Assembly: GCF_017353175.1 (NCBI RefSeq) | Contig: NZ_JAFMYW010000001.1 | Location: 682,001-746,000 of the forward strand | Length of the DNA stretch: 64,000 bases | Source: Fibrella forsythiae | GTDB lineage: Bacteria > Bacteroidota > Bacteroidia > Cytophagales > Spirosomataceae | Direction of reading: 5' to 3' | Shown here: positions 25,655 to 34,167 of the stretch, piece after piece | Layout of the letters: the number at the start of each line of letters is the position of its first letter | Numbering within the stretch: the stretch's first letter is position 1 | The notes under the pieces: generated by a model | What the model saw: the letters and a program-made list of their open reading frames with translations, nothing else | The model's database searches: none | Told to the model about the DNA's origin: nothing | Program-made: the position numbers and the translations under genes

Positions 25655-26793
25655 TTAGTTTAATCGGGTTATGGCTTCCAGCAAAATGGCGCCGCTGAGT
25701 TGAGTTGTCAGTTCCGCCTTTCCATCTGTGGGCTGCCTGGTCCAGTTGGGGCCAAACACGATCGCAGGCTTCTGAGTACCAGTTTGCCAGAGGCTTTCGG
25801 CGTTGCTGGTCAGAAAGCGAACAAACCTGTTCCGGTCAGTGGCAGGTGCAGCAGCTTCAACAGCCAGCAGGGCAAGATAACGGACAAGAACGGCTTTAAA
25901 CAAGCCACCATCGCCATTTCCTTCGGCTTTTAGTATGCCTGAAGGCGCGAGATTGGCGTCGGTAAGCGTGAAATTAGCCGTCTTCACTGCCTCGTTCAGG
26001 TACGTATTGACCCTGGTAGCTCGGAACATCTCCACCCCTGCCCCGATCATCAGCCCCTGATTATAGGTAAACTTCCAGTTCAGATCGATCTTCCCATCGT
26101 TCTGGCGATTGATGCCATCGTAGACGAAGCCGGTTGCGGGATCAACAAGTGTTTTTAGTTGCCAATCGTATATCTTTTTCGCCCAGTCGAGGTCATCTTT
26201 CCGCTTGAAACGCTGGTAGAGGCGGGCGGCCAGAATAATTGCAGGCGCATTGGCTGGCGTATTTTTATAGTAGAGCTGCTTTTTCTGCCAGGCAATGCCA
26301 CCACCCTGAACATCACTCCATCCAAGCTTGATATCATCCCACAAGAGCCGGGTGGCATCGAGCCATTTTTTATCCTTCGTGGCATCATACGCTCTGAGCA
26401 TCGCCAGCGCATTCCAGAGCATATCGTCGTAATACGTGTTCAGGAACGAATTACCATTCTTGACCGGTACGCCAACAAACCAGTCATTCATATGGGTCAG
26501 GTAGCGGGCATCGTTCGTACGGGTATAGGCATCAACAAGCAGGTCGAGGGCATGAGCTTGCGGCCAGTAATTAAAGTCTGTCTTACCGCTATTGTTGACG
26601 TTAAAATACCGTCCAGCCGGGTTGAAGAACTGCGTATCCAGCGCCATACTGCTGCTATCAGCAATTGCATTCCAGTTCACTTGCTCGGGCTTGACGCCCT
26701 GTGCCAATATGCTGGCCGGGGCAGTTAGAAGACCTGCAAGAAGAAGAGTGAAGCATAAACTATTGAGTAAACATCTTGACGAATACAGCATGA
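25655..26793 (-). CDS. GH76 endo-alpha-1,6-mannanase
   Basis: 379 residues. Signal peptide (MLYSSRCLLNSLCFTLLLAG...ILAQ), then a GH76 (alpha/alpha)6 domain. The catalytic Asp pair is seen in NTYYDDMLWNALAMLRAYD (~residues 118-136). Other family motifs: HALDLLVDAYTRT, GGGIAWQKKQLYYKNTPAN and WKFTYNQGLMIGAGVE. GH76 cuts inside the alpha-1,6-mannan backbone, as in yeast mannan. The start at 26793 gives the signal peptide directly; a longer frame to 26851 adds an unlikely leader. The GH125 gene follows. No SusCD or other mannan genes flank the pair. Confidence 0.9.
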
Positions 26794-26932
26794 TCTGGTC
26801 GAATGGCGGAGTAAAATAGAGTGTTGCTATCCGCCGTACAGACAAAGACAATTTTACCCTTGCCTATCCTACATCCTTGGAGGAAAAAATTTAGTTTTTG
26901 GATTTGGTAAGCTGAAACAGTTTCCAATTTTC

Positions 26933-26951
26933 GTCCTCCCGACGGGAGGAC
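26933..26951. repeat. 19-nt palindrome GTCCTCCCG-A-CGGGAGGAC
   Basis: Perfect inverted repeat with a single-base centre in the 291-bp gap upstream of the GH76 gene, 140 bp from its ATG. It could be an operator for the mannan pair or a compact terminator; no long T-run follows on either side. Confidence 0.5.
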
Positions 26952-27007
26952 AAAGACTACCGAAACAGATAAAACAACTAGTTAATCAGGGCCTCACCTG
27001 CATAAAA

Positions 27008-27035
27008 AAAGTCATCACCTGCTGGCAATGACTTT
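27008..27035 (-). terminator. Terminator downstream of ruvC
   Basis: On the minus strand AAAGTCATTGCC pairs with GGTGATGACTTT (8 bp plus two inner pairs), followed by TTTTTTT. Confidence 0.7.
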
Positions 27036-27084
27036 ACAGTACAACTCAGATGATCAATTGAGGCGGCATCCGGCGGAAGTACGC

Positions 27085-27663
27085 TTACATAATCCGGCTT
27101 TCGTTTTCGCTTACAAAAGCGCCCCACGCCCCTTTCTTCGTCTTTTTGGTCGACCTTACAGGCAGCGCGTTTTCGTGGAAATGATGGCAGATTGCGATGG
27201 CCAGTGCATCGGTAGCGTCGAAAAATTCGGGCACTAACTCTTCGGCCAGCAGGCTGGATACCATGTGCGACACCTGCTCTTTGGAGGCATTTCCATTACC
27301 CGTGACCGATTGTTTTACCCGGCGGGGTGCGTATTCAACGATCGGAATGCCCCGTGATAGGGCAGCCGCCATCACCACGCCCTGCGCCCGCCCCAGCTTA
27401 AGCATCACCTGCACGTTTTTTCCGAAGAACGGGTCTTCAATGGCCATTTCATCAGGCTTATGTTCCTCGATGAGCCGGTGCATGGTTTCGTGCAGTTTCT
27501 GAAGCTTGAGTTGATGGGTCGTATATTTGGAGAGATTAATGACCCCATATTGCAACATCCGCATTACGCCCGCCCGAACCGAAATGACGCCATAACCGGC
27601 AATCACAGTGCCGGGGTCAACACCGAGGATGATTTTTTCAGTAACGGGAGTTTTAGAGGCCAT
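27085..27663 (-). CDS. ruvC: Crossover junction endodeoxyribonuclease RuvC
   Basis: 192 residues. RuvC resolves Holliday junctions as a dimer together with RuvAB. RNase H-like core with LGVDPGTVIAGYGV (first catalytic Asp), AIEDPFFGKNVQVMLKLGRA (catalytic Glu) and DATDALAIAICHH (last Asp and basic residues). The C-terminal tail is longer than the E. coli protein and basic. ATG at 27663. It diverges from the YbhN-type gene with only 32 bp between start codons, so the two promoters must overlap. Confidence 0.96.
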   Translation of the reverse strand: MASKTPVTEKIILGVDPGTVIAGYGVISVRAGVMRMLQYGVINLSKYTTHQLKLQKLHETMHRLIEEHKPDEMAIEDPFFGKNVQVMLKLGRAQGVVMAAALSRGIPIVEYAPRRVKQSVTGNGNASKEQVSHMVSSLLAEELVPEFFDATDALAIAICHHFHENALPVRSTKKTKKGAWGAFVSENESRIM

Positions 27664-27695
27664 ATGTGCAAAGTAACGCTTTCGGAACGTATTCC

Positions 27696-28658
27696 ATGCC
27701 CGACGTAACCAAAAAAATCACTCGCTGGGCCAAAGCAGCCACCTTTTTTTCACTTATTGGCTTCATCGGCTGGACGTTGCATCAGCAAACAATCCGCTGG
27801 TCCGATTTGCGCCAGCCGCTGGTTCAGACTAACTGGCGGTCGGGCTGGGCAGTTTTGCTGATTGTGTTGACGCCGTTAAACTGGTCGTTCGAAGCGCTAA
27901 AATGGCAGTGGCTCGTCCGGCGATTGGCTCCGCTACCTTTCGGCGAAGCGCTCAACGGTGTTCTCGCTGGTCTTTCGCTCAGTATGGCGCTACCTGGTCC
28001 ATTGGGCGATACGGCGGGACGGGTGCTATCCATCCGGGCGGGGCAGCGCACCGGGGCAGTGGGTGCTGCGCTGGTGGCAGGTGGCATGCAGTTTTATGTG
28101 GCATTGGTGGTGGGTACGTTCGCCTGGGCAACGTACCTGACCAACGTACCTGAACGCGCTACTACGGCCGGAAACGGACTGCTTTTCCTGATGGCGGGAC
28201 TCAGTGTGCTGGGCGTTGTGCTCAACTTTTGCCGTAGTCAGTTTGTCAGTTGGTCGGGGCGGTGGCCGCTGCTGAGTAGGTACGTTGTCTGGTGGCAGGT
28301 AATCGGGCAGTATACACATGGCGAAATGGCTATGGTGTCTGGGCTGGCCCTGTTGCGGCACCTGACCTTTTCGCTGCAACTCTACGCGGCCTTTCGGTTG
28401 TATGGCATTCTGCTGGCTCCTTTACCACTGGCAGCGGGGGTTGGCGTCATCTTTCTGGTCAAGACCATCACACCGGCCTTCAACTGGCTAAGTGATTTGG
28501 GGGTTCGTGAGGCGGCGGCTCTTTGGGTATTTGCCCCGTTTGGTCTGTCTGCTCCCGCCCTACTTGCCGCCACGCTGACGCTCTGGTTCGTCAATATTGG
28601 TCTGCCGGTTGCCCTTGGACTGGTTTCGCTTTGGCGGCTACGTGTTGCCAGCTCGTAA
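27696..28658 (+). CDS. YbhN/MprF-N-type integral membrane protein (UPF0104)
   Basis: 320 residues with about eight membrane segments and no soluble domain. It has the lysylphosphatidylglycerol-synthetase-like TM fold: FEALKWQWLVRRLAPLPF, LSMALPGPLGDTAGRVLSIR and TPAFNWLSDLGVREAAALWVF match the family's conserved polar positions. Probable lipid-related role; substrate unknown. The ATG at 27696 (MPDVTKKITRWAK) is preferred to a codon at 27666 that overlaps the ruvC start. Three copies of the GGTACGTT octamer lie within 38 bp (28113-28150). Its 3' end almost touches comEC (7 bp). Confidence 0.85.
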   Translation: MPDVTKKITRWAKAATFFSLIGFIGWTLHQQTIRWSDLRQPLVQTNWRSGWAVLLIVLTPLNWSFEALKWQWLVRRLAPLPFGEALNGVLAGLSLSMALPGPLGDTAGRVLSIRAGQRTGAVGAALVAGGMQFYVALVVGTFAWATYLTNVPERATTAGNGLLFLMAGLSVLGVVLNFCRSQFVSWSGRWPLLSRYVVWWQVIGQYTHGEMAMVSGLALLRHLTFSLQLYAAFRLYGILLAPLPLAAGVGVIFLVKTITPAFNWLSDLGVREAAALWVFAPFGLSAPALLAATLTLWFVNIGLPVALGLVSLWRLRVASS

Positions 28659-28665
28659 CTGTTAC

Positions 28666-30789
28666 TTACCATTCGGCCATGAAGACACCATCACGCCGAA
28701 TTGAGTGCACGGCAATTCCGGGCGGCGGCGCCTGCGCCAACAAACTATCCGTCGGTTCGGCCCGGTTCGAATCATCGAAAATAACGTGCCGGGCTACCAC
28801 CCGCCGGGTCAGCGACGCCCAATTAAGAACGGCAGTTCGACGTATGATGGCATAATCAACGACCTCAGGTAATCGCCAGGGGCGATACTCAGCTATTCGA
28901 TTCACGAATAGAATACTGCGCCCTCGCCACACAGCCAGTGCCATGTCCGGGTAGTGCCGATAGGGCAGCGGAAAGGCGAGCGAATCGGCGCGCAGGCTGC
29001 CAACCTGCAGGCTATCAATTCCCCACTGCCCAAACGTGTTTTTGAGGTAGAAGTCGTAGTTGCGGGTGTTTGCCTGCCAGTCATCGTCGGTCAATACCAA
29101 CGACTGATGGCCACTGGTAAAGCTGACGGCCGTTTTTCTGGGCAGGAAATGTACCGTTAACCGTTGCTGTTCGTTTTGCTGCAGTTTCTCGTAAATCACC
29201 AGCACCGCAAAACAGAACGACAATGCAGCCGTCAGATTCAGGTACGTTCGGTCGCGGGTCAATAATAGCAGGCAACCGGTGCCAATGAGTGCGTAGACTA
29301 ACGCCAGACCCGTTGATGACAGCCACAGATCGCCAGGCGTAGCCCCGGGCAATTGCCCAACAACCTCGACGCTTTGATTCATTGACCAGGCTGTTTTCTG
29401 TAACAACCAGCCCAGCACGTCACCCAGATACGGTACCCAACCAAGCACCAACGTGGCAATTGACAGAGGCACCAACCCCGCCGATAACACCATCACGATT
29501 GGATTAGCCAGCAGGAAAAATGTTGGAAACGAATGGAAATAATAGATACCCAACGGAAACGTAAGCAGTTGAGCCGCCACCGCCACAACCGAAATCTCCC
29601 ACAGTTTGATGCCAATCCAGGTGGTGGGTCGTAGCAGTTGATTCAGATACGGAACGAACGCGCCAATGCCGATTACCGCCAGGTACGACAACTGAAAACC
29701 AGCCGAAAACGCCGCAAACGGATCGTAACACAGAATGAGCAGGGCCGATGCCGCCAGCGTATTGAGCAAACTCTGCGTTCGGTTGATCAATCCCGACATC
29801 AACAGGAAAGAAAACATCAGGGCTGACCGCAACACGGGCGCCGAGAAGCCAGTCATCAACGCAAAGAACCAGAGCACGGCCAGCTTTATGCCGACAACCC
29901 ACCAACTATTGCCCTTCCCCGGCGCAAGTTTTTGTAATAACCAGGTGAGCACCAGGAACAAAATACCGACATGCAGCCCCGACACCGACAAGATATGGAC
30001 GGCTCCGGCAGCAGCGTATGACTGATACTGCGCCGGATCAAGATCATCGCGAACGCCAAGAATCATGGCATTGACAATACCATATTCCGCTTTGGTGCCA
30101 ATGCTAGCAGTTAGTAGGCTATCGGCCCAGCGGTTGGTCTGGTAGGCCAGCGCCACCAGTCGGTTTGGCGGTTCGTAGCCCACGACGTGCCGTTGCCAGG
30201 CAAGCAAATACTGCTGGTGGAAAATACCCCGATGGGCCAGAAAGCGTTTGAAATCAAACTCACCCGGATTGATGGGCGGATCAACCAGGCGGGGCTGACC
30301 GGATACCAGCCAGATGTCACCGTATCGAGGCAGCGGAGTTGGGTGCAGCGAGTCTCCCTTGTCGAGGTAGATCATCACGCGCCCGGTCAACGGCTGAAAT
30401 AAGTTGCTGCTGTTGCCGAGTTGACCCCGCCGGAGACTCAGTTCAACTTTATACGTTTTAGCGCGTGCCTCAGGCAAATTCGTCACCACGGCTTCGTAAG
30501 CGGTTGGTAACTGACTCGCATGGAGCAGATGCGTTGGCCGGCGAACCGGTGATTGACTATACACTGCCAACCAGCCAATGACGCCAAACAGCCCCAGCAT
30601 GGATAAGCCTAGAGCCAGACTCAGCGGTTTAATGAGCCGTCGTTCGTTTCGATAGATGATCGCGCCAGCTACAACCCCGCTGGTGAGGGCAAGGCAAAGC
30701 GGCCACCAACGGGCATCGGGCCACGCTTCGGCCATAAAAATGCCAACCAGCATGGCACCAACGTACCTGAAAAAGGGATACCCCCGCAC
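28666..30789 (-). CDS. comEC: ComEC/Rec2 DNA-uptake channel protein
   Basis: 707 residues. N-terminal DUF4131 domain (OB-like, ~30-190), then the Competence domain with many membrane segments: VHILSVSGLHVGILFLVLTW, GFSAPVLRSALMF and GFQLSYLAVIGI are its hallmarks. The C-terminal ~190 residues form a soluble domain; a metallo-beta-lactamase-like part appears reduced. ComEC passes single-stranded DNA through the inner membrane during transformation. The start is GTG at 30789, two bases after the GNAT stop, which implies translational coupling. Its presence fits the idea that the iterated octamer could be an uptake signal, but comEC is common in non-competent species. Confidence 0.92.
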   Translation of the reverse strand: MRGYPFFRYVGAMLVGIFMAEAWPDARWWPLCLALTSGVVAGAIIYRNERRLIKPLSLALGLSMLGLFGVIGWLAVYSQSPVRRPTHLLHASQLPTAYEAVVTNLPEARAKTYKVELSLRRGQLGNSSNLFQPLTGRVMIYLDKGDSLHPTPLPRYGDIWLVSGQPRLVDPPINPGEFDFKRFLAHRGIFHQQYLLAWQRHVVGYEPPNRLVALAYQTNRWADSLLTASIGTKAEYGIVNAMILGVRDDLDPAQYQSYAAAGAVHILSVSGLHVGILFLVLTWLLQKLAPGKGNSWWVVGIKLAVLWFFALMTGFSAPVLRSALMFSFLLMSGLINRTQSLLNTLAASALLILCYDPFAAFSAGFQLSYLAVIGIGAFVPYLNQLLRPTTWIGIKLWEISVVAVAAQLLTFPLGIYYFHSFPTFFLLANPIVMVLSAGLVPLSIATLVLGWVPYLGDVLGWLLQKTAWSMNQSVEVVGQLPGATPGDLWLSSTGLALVYALIGTGCLLLLTRDRTYLNLTAALSFCFAVLVIYEKLQQNEQQRLTVHFLPRKTAVSFTSGHQSLVLTDDDWQANTRNYDFYLKNTFGQWGIDSLQVGSLRADSLAFPLPYRHYPDMALAVWRGRSILFVNRIAEYRPWRLPEVVDYAIIRRTAVLNWASLTRRVVARHVIFDDSNRAEPTDSLLAQAPPPGIAVHSIRRDGVFMAEW

Positions 30790-30791
30790 GA

Positions 30792-31262
30792 CTATTGCGG
30801 CCCCGCCATTTGTTCGCCAGGCATTCGCTTACCGGGCAACACCATTTTGTAATGCTGGATATTACATTCCTCAAATTTCTGGCCAACGGGAACAAAGCCA
30901 AAATCAGCGTATAGCGGCATGGCCGTAACCTGCGCGTGGAGGTAAATACTTTCGATGGGTTCGGGTTGCTGCGCAAATACGTCATTCAACACCGCCTGAA
31001 CCAACGCTTTTCCGACACCCTTCTTCCGCGCCGACGCCAGAACGGCAAACCGCTCCAGCTTAATGCCTTTGCTGGTCCGGCGCCACCGTGCTGTTCCAAC
31101 GGGTTGGCCATCGAGCATGGCTAGAAAGTGATGACTGGTGTCTTCAAACTCATCATATTCCTCGTCGGCAGGTACGTTCTGTTCAACAACGAAAACGGCC
31201 CGACGAATGGCGAAAACAGTCTCTAGATCGGCTTTCGATTGGATTGTGGATACAGTGATCAT
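30792..31262 (-). CDS. GNAT N-acetyltransferase (ElaA/YjcF-like)
   Basis: 156 residues. GNAT fold with VFAIRRAVFVVEQNVPADEE at the N-terminus (ElaA/YjcF type), the acetyl-CoA pyrophosphate loop ASARKKGVGKALV, and LHAQVTAMPLYADFGFVPVG. Acetylates an unknown small molecule or protein. ATG at 31262. Co-directional with comEC immediately downstream. Confidence 0.9.
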   Translation of the reverse strand: MITVSTIQSKADLETVFAIRRAVFVVEQNVPADEEYDEFEDTSHHFLAMLDGQPVGTARWRRTSKGIKLERFAVLASARKKGVGKALVQAVLNDVFAQQPEPIESIYLHAQVTAMPLYADFGFVPVGQKFEECNIQHYKMVLPGKRMPGEQMAGPQ

Positions 31263-31283
31263 AGTGGCGAAAGACGCAACGAT

Positions 31284-32732
31284 TTACCGAATCAGCACAC
31301 GTTGGCTAACTGTCTCGTTCTGCGTCTTGACCCGAAATATATAGACTCCCGCCTGTAAATTGGTAACCGGTAGTGTGATTTGTCGACTCAGGGTTGTTGG
31401 GTAAGCATCTGACTGTATAAGCCGCCCACTCGCATCAATCAGTTCGGTACTGAAGGCCTGGGAGCCCTTGAACTGCACGTTTACGGTACTTTGCGTCTCG
31501 CTCGGGTTCGGATAAACCAGCACCGTCAACTTTTCTGTTTCGGGCAATGCGCTATTCGCCTGGATCAACTGTAACCGCCTGGGACTTAGCTGCAAAACGG
31601 CCGCCATCCGATCGCGTTGCCCGCCCGTAAACACGTTCATACAGGCATCGGGCGTGTAATCCATATAATCTTCGATCAGGTTACGCGTGGTGACGCCCGG
31701 CTTGCAGGTTGAGAAGATATCCGTGCACCTGTCTGTTTCATTCAACGACTGGATAGGCGGTGTATCGGCCACATAATCATCGCCGCAATAGGTGTCGCCG
31801 TTGGGGTGAATCAGTCCCAGCCAGTGGCCAACTTCGTGGGTGGTAGTGCGCCCACAGCAATATAGGCTACTGGTGACGGTGCCCGTTTTCCGGCCAAAAT
31901 AATGATGATCAATAACAACGCCGTCAATGCGGGCATCGGTATCGCCCAGTCCCTTCAGTGTATCGGCTGCGGTAGGAAACTGTCCGTACCCCAGGTAATT
32001 CTTGTTTGAAATAGCAGCTACCCAGATGTTCAGGTAGCGGTCAGATGGCCAATAAACGATGCTCGATAGGAGAAACAGGTCATTAAACAGATCGAAAGAG
32101 CTTTTGGCCGCGTAATAGGTGCGGGTAATGCCGTTGGTTGTCTGACCGTTGGGATCCTGGGTAGCCAGATAAAACTCAATATTCGTATCTACCGCAATCG
32201 GATTGGTCGAGCTACCACCCGGCGTTCCGGCTATTTTACGGTAGTCTTCGTTCAACACCTGAATCTGCGACAGAATCTGCGCTTCAGTGATATTAGGGTT
32301 GTTTGCTCCGCCAACTGTTCCTGTTGGCTGATTGTGCACCACATGAACCACCACCGGAATGCGATAAACCGTGGCGGCCGCTCCCCTTGCCTGCGGGTTG
32401 AACAACGTGTAGGTACGTACCTGATCGTTCAGCGAGTTTATCTGTTGAAGCCGACCGGGAGACTGCCGTTGCAATTGGGCTTCGATGATCGGGTTGGCAC
32501 ACCGCTGTTTATGACTATCGTCGTCAGCAGATGTACCCACGCTGGGTACGCCCGTTTGGCCAAAACCGCTGGTTAGCGACATCCACAAAAAAAGGCCGGT
32601 CAAAACAGCTTTCAGTTTACTGTCTTCTGTCTTCTGTTGGTTATCCAATTCGAGGGTCGCCCTGTTGGCAACGCCACAGAAAACGGTAGACAGCAAACTG
32701 AAAACTCCTCCTCTATTGTCCTGCTTTTTCAT
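31284..32732 (-). CDS. M43 (pappalysin-like) zinc metalloprotease secreted by T9SS
   Basis: About 482 residues. The zinc site TTHEVGHWLGLIH has HExxHxxxxxH, and VAYRIPVVVHVVHNQ-like sequence opens the domain (TVYRIPVVVHVVH). Several Cys are characteristic of the family (CCGRTT, YCGDDYVADTPP, MDYTPDACMN). The C-terminal ~75 residues are a T9SS sorting domain (VYPNPSETQSTVNV, LQAGVYIFRVKT). The start is uncertain: the ATG at 32732 overlaps the phoH end and its first ~40 codons run through a hairpin repeat. The likely signal peptide begins only at KLKAVLTGLFLWMSLTSGFG, where a CTG stands in the place of an expected ATG. Confidence 0.88.
   Translation of the reverse strand: MKKQDNRGGVFSLLSTVFCGVANRATLELDNQQKTEDSKLKAVLTGLFLWMSLTSGFGQTGVPSVGTSADDDSHKQRCANPIIEAQLQRQSPGRLQQINSLNDQVRTYTLFNPQARGAAATVYRIPVVVHVVHNQPTGTVGGANNPNITEAQILSQIQVLNEDYRKIAGTPGGSSTNPIAVDTNIEFYLATQDPNGQTTNGITRTYYAAKSSFDLFNDLFLLSSIVYWPSDRYLNIWVAAISNKNYLGYGQFPTAADTLKGLGDTDARIDGVVIDHHYFGRKTGTVTSSLYCCGRTTTHEVGHWLGLIHPNGDTYCGDDYVADTPPIQSLNETDRCTDIFSTCKPGVTTRNLIEDYMDYTPDACMNVFTGGQRDRMAAVLQLSPRRLQLIQANSALPETEKLTVLVYPNPSETQSTVNVQFKGSQAFSTELIDASGRLIQSDAYPTTLSRQITLPVTNLQAGVYIFRVKTQNETVSQRVLIR
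32411..32422. repeat. Palindromic double octamer AGGTACGTACCT
   Basis: Second of three GGTACGTACC palindromes; inside the M43 protease gene. Confidence 0.65.
32613..32698. repeat. Hairpin element overlapping the 5' end of the M43 protease gene
   Basis: CAGTTTACTGTCTTCTGT (32613-32630) and its continuation to 32640 pair imperfectly (about 22 of 27) with 32671-32698. It has the same TTTACTGTCTTCTGT words as the copies at 45.4, 46.4, 47.7 and 58.7 kb. It occupies codons ~12-40 of the longest protease frame. Confidence 0.65.
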
Positions 32733-33708
32733 ATGCACTGATAATGGCTTTCACGAGCCGGTGACGAACCACGTCGCGTCCATCGAGTTCAACAAAGGCA
32801 ATGCCCGGAATATCCCGCAAAATACCGATCGACTCTGATAACCCTGATTTCTGATGCTTCGGCAAATCGACCTGCGAACGGTCGCCGGTGATGATGGCTT
32901 TTGAGGATGGCCCCATCCGGGTCAGAAACATCTTCATCTGCATGGCCGTGGTATTCTGCGCTTCGTCGAGCAGAATAAACGCGTTGTTCAACGTACGGCC
33001 ACGCATATAGGCAAGCGGTGCAATCTCAATTGTCCGGTTCTCCAGGTAAAATTTAAGTTTTTCGGCCGGAATCATGTCGTCGAGAGCGTCATAAATCGGA
33101 CGTAGGTACGGGTCAATCTTCTCTTTCAGGTCGCCAGGCAGAAAACCAAGATTTTCACCGGCTTCTACGGCAGGGCGGGTAATGATAATCTTGCGTACTT
33201 CCTTGTTTTTCAGGGCGCGTACGGCAATGGCCACGGCGGTATAGGTTTTACCCGTTCCGGCGGGGCCAATAGCAAACACAAGGTCACTTTTCTCGGCGGC
33301 TTCAACCAGTTTTTTCTGGTTGGCCGTCTTGGCCCTGACCACAATGCCCTTCGTACCGTACACCAGCACTTCATCGTCAGATACCGGTACGCTGTTCTGG
33401 TCTGATTCGTTGCCGCCACTCAGGTACGTTTGCACATTTTCGTGGGTCAGCTTACCATACCGCTGGTAATGCTGCATCAGCGATTCCAGAATGTCGGTGA
33501 TGCGGGAAATTTCGGGCGTAGTGCCTTTGATACGGATTTCGTTACCCCGCGAAATGATTTTACTCATTGGAAAGGCCGCAGCCACTTCCTTGATATTAGT
33601 GTTTTCGACGCCCAGGAAATCGATGAGGGAAACGTCGCCGTCGAGAGTGATGATTTTTTCGACCAAACTGCTAGGGGAGATTAAAGAAGGCTGATTATTG
33701 GGGGCCAT
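32713..33708 (-). CDS. PhoH-family ATPase
   Basis: 331 residues, cytoplasmic. N-terminal KH-like segment (~residues 15-95), then the PhoH P-loop domain: Walker A AIGPAGTGKTYTAVA (~143-157), DLKEKIDPYLRPIYDAL, Walker B FILLDEAQNTT and TGDRSQVDLP. PhoH/YbeZ proteins are RNA-linked ATPases that work with the RNase YbeY. ATG at 33708. It diverges from dnaB across a 459-bp gap. The M43 protease frame downstream overlaps its last bases, probably through annotation of a long start. Confidence 0.94.
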   Translation of the reverse strand: MAPNNQPSLISPSSLVEKIITLDGDVSLIDFLGVENTNIKEVAAAFPMSKIISRGNEIRIKGTTPEISRITDILESLMQHYQRYGKLTHENVQTYLSGGNESDQNSVPVSDDEVLVYGTKGIVVRAKTANQKKLVEAAEKSDLVFAIGPAGTGKTYTAVAIAVRALKNKEVRKIIITRPAVEAGENLGFLPGDLKEKIDPYLRPIYDALDDMIPAEKLKFYLENRTIEIAPLAYMRGRTLNNAFILLDEAQNTTAMQMKMFLTRMGPSSKAIITGDRSQVDLPKHQKSGLSESIGILRDIPGIAFVELDGRDVVRHRLVKAIISAYEKAGQ

Positions 33709-34167
33709 TTAAAGAAAAGATGCGTATCTGTTTAGTACAAATAACCAGCAGACTCGATCTCATTTCCAATGGACACCAGTCAACCTCTGAATTAGTAGAG
33801 TGATTTTACGTTGGTTGGTTGAATATACCGAATCGCCTTACCTACACAACACGATTTGGAAAAAATTGGCTCACCGGCCCAACCCTTACCGTATAATAAC
33901 GGCACAACGAAAAGGCTGAATAATTGCCTGGTCCTCTCTATCTTGCTGACGGTCAACAACCTTGCAAAACAGGGCCGCTCACCCAGTCGTTTAATAAAAA
34001 AGATCTATTTTTGGGCTAACGATTTTTTTGGTGATAACCTGCTTTTTTAGGTGGTCAGCATCCTGTTTGTGATCAGTTAGTTAGCTCTTCCAAGTTAACC
34101 GATTCTGAATTTTGGGCCGTTAAGCAACTTGCCTTTACTGGCGCTTTCCGCCTATTTTTGTTTAACT
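33709..34167. other. 459-bp divergent gap between phoH and dnaB
   Basis: Holds promoters for both genes. A 64-codon frame (33856-34050) has no recognisable feature and is probably chance. I see no long hairpin. Confidence 0.5.
34153..34160 (+). promoter_or_regulatory. Candidate -7 element TATTTTTG just before the dnaB start
   Basis: Matches TAnnTTTG and ends 7 bp before the ATG at 34168, with a weak TTG at 34129-34131 near -33. If used, transcription would begin at or next to the start codon. Confidence 0.45.

Noticed and set aside
28666-30789. comEC as proof of natural competence
   Set aside because: comEC is widespread in species not known to be competent; it only makes the uptake-signal idea testable.
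33856-34050. 64-codon frame between phoH and dnaB
   Set aside because: No recognisable domain, low-complexity composition, lies in a divergent promoter region.
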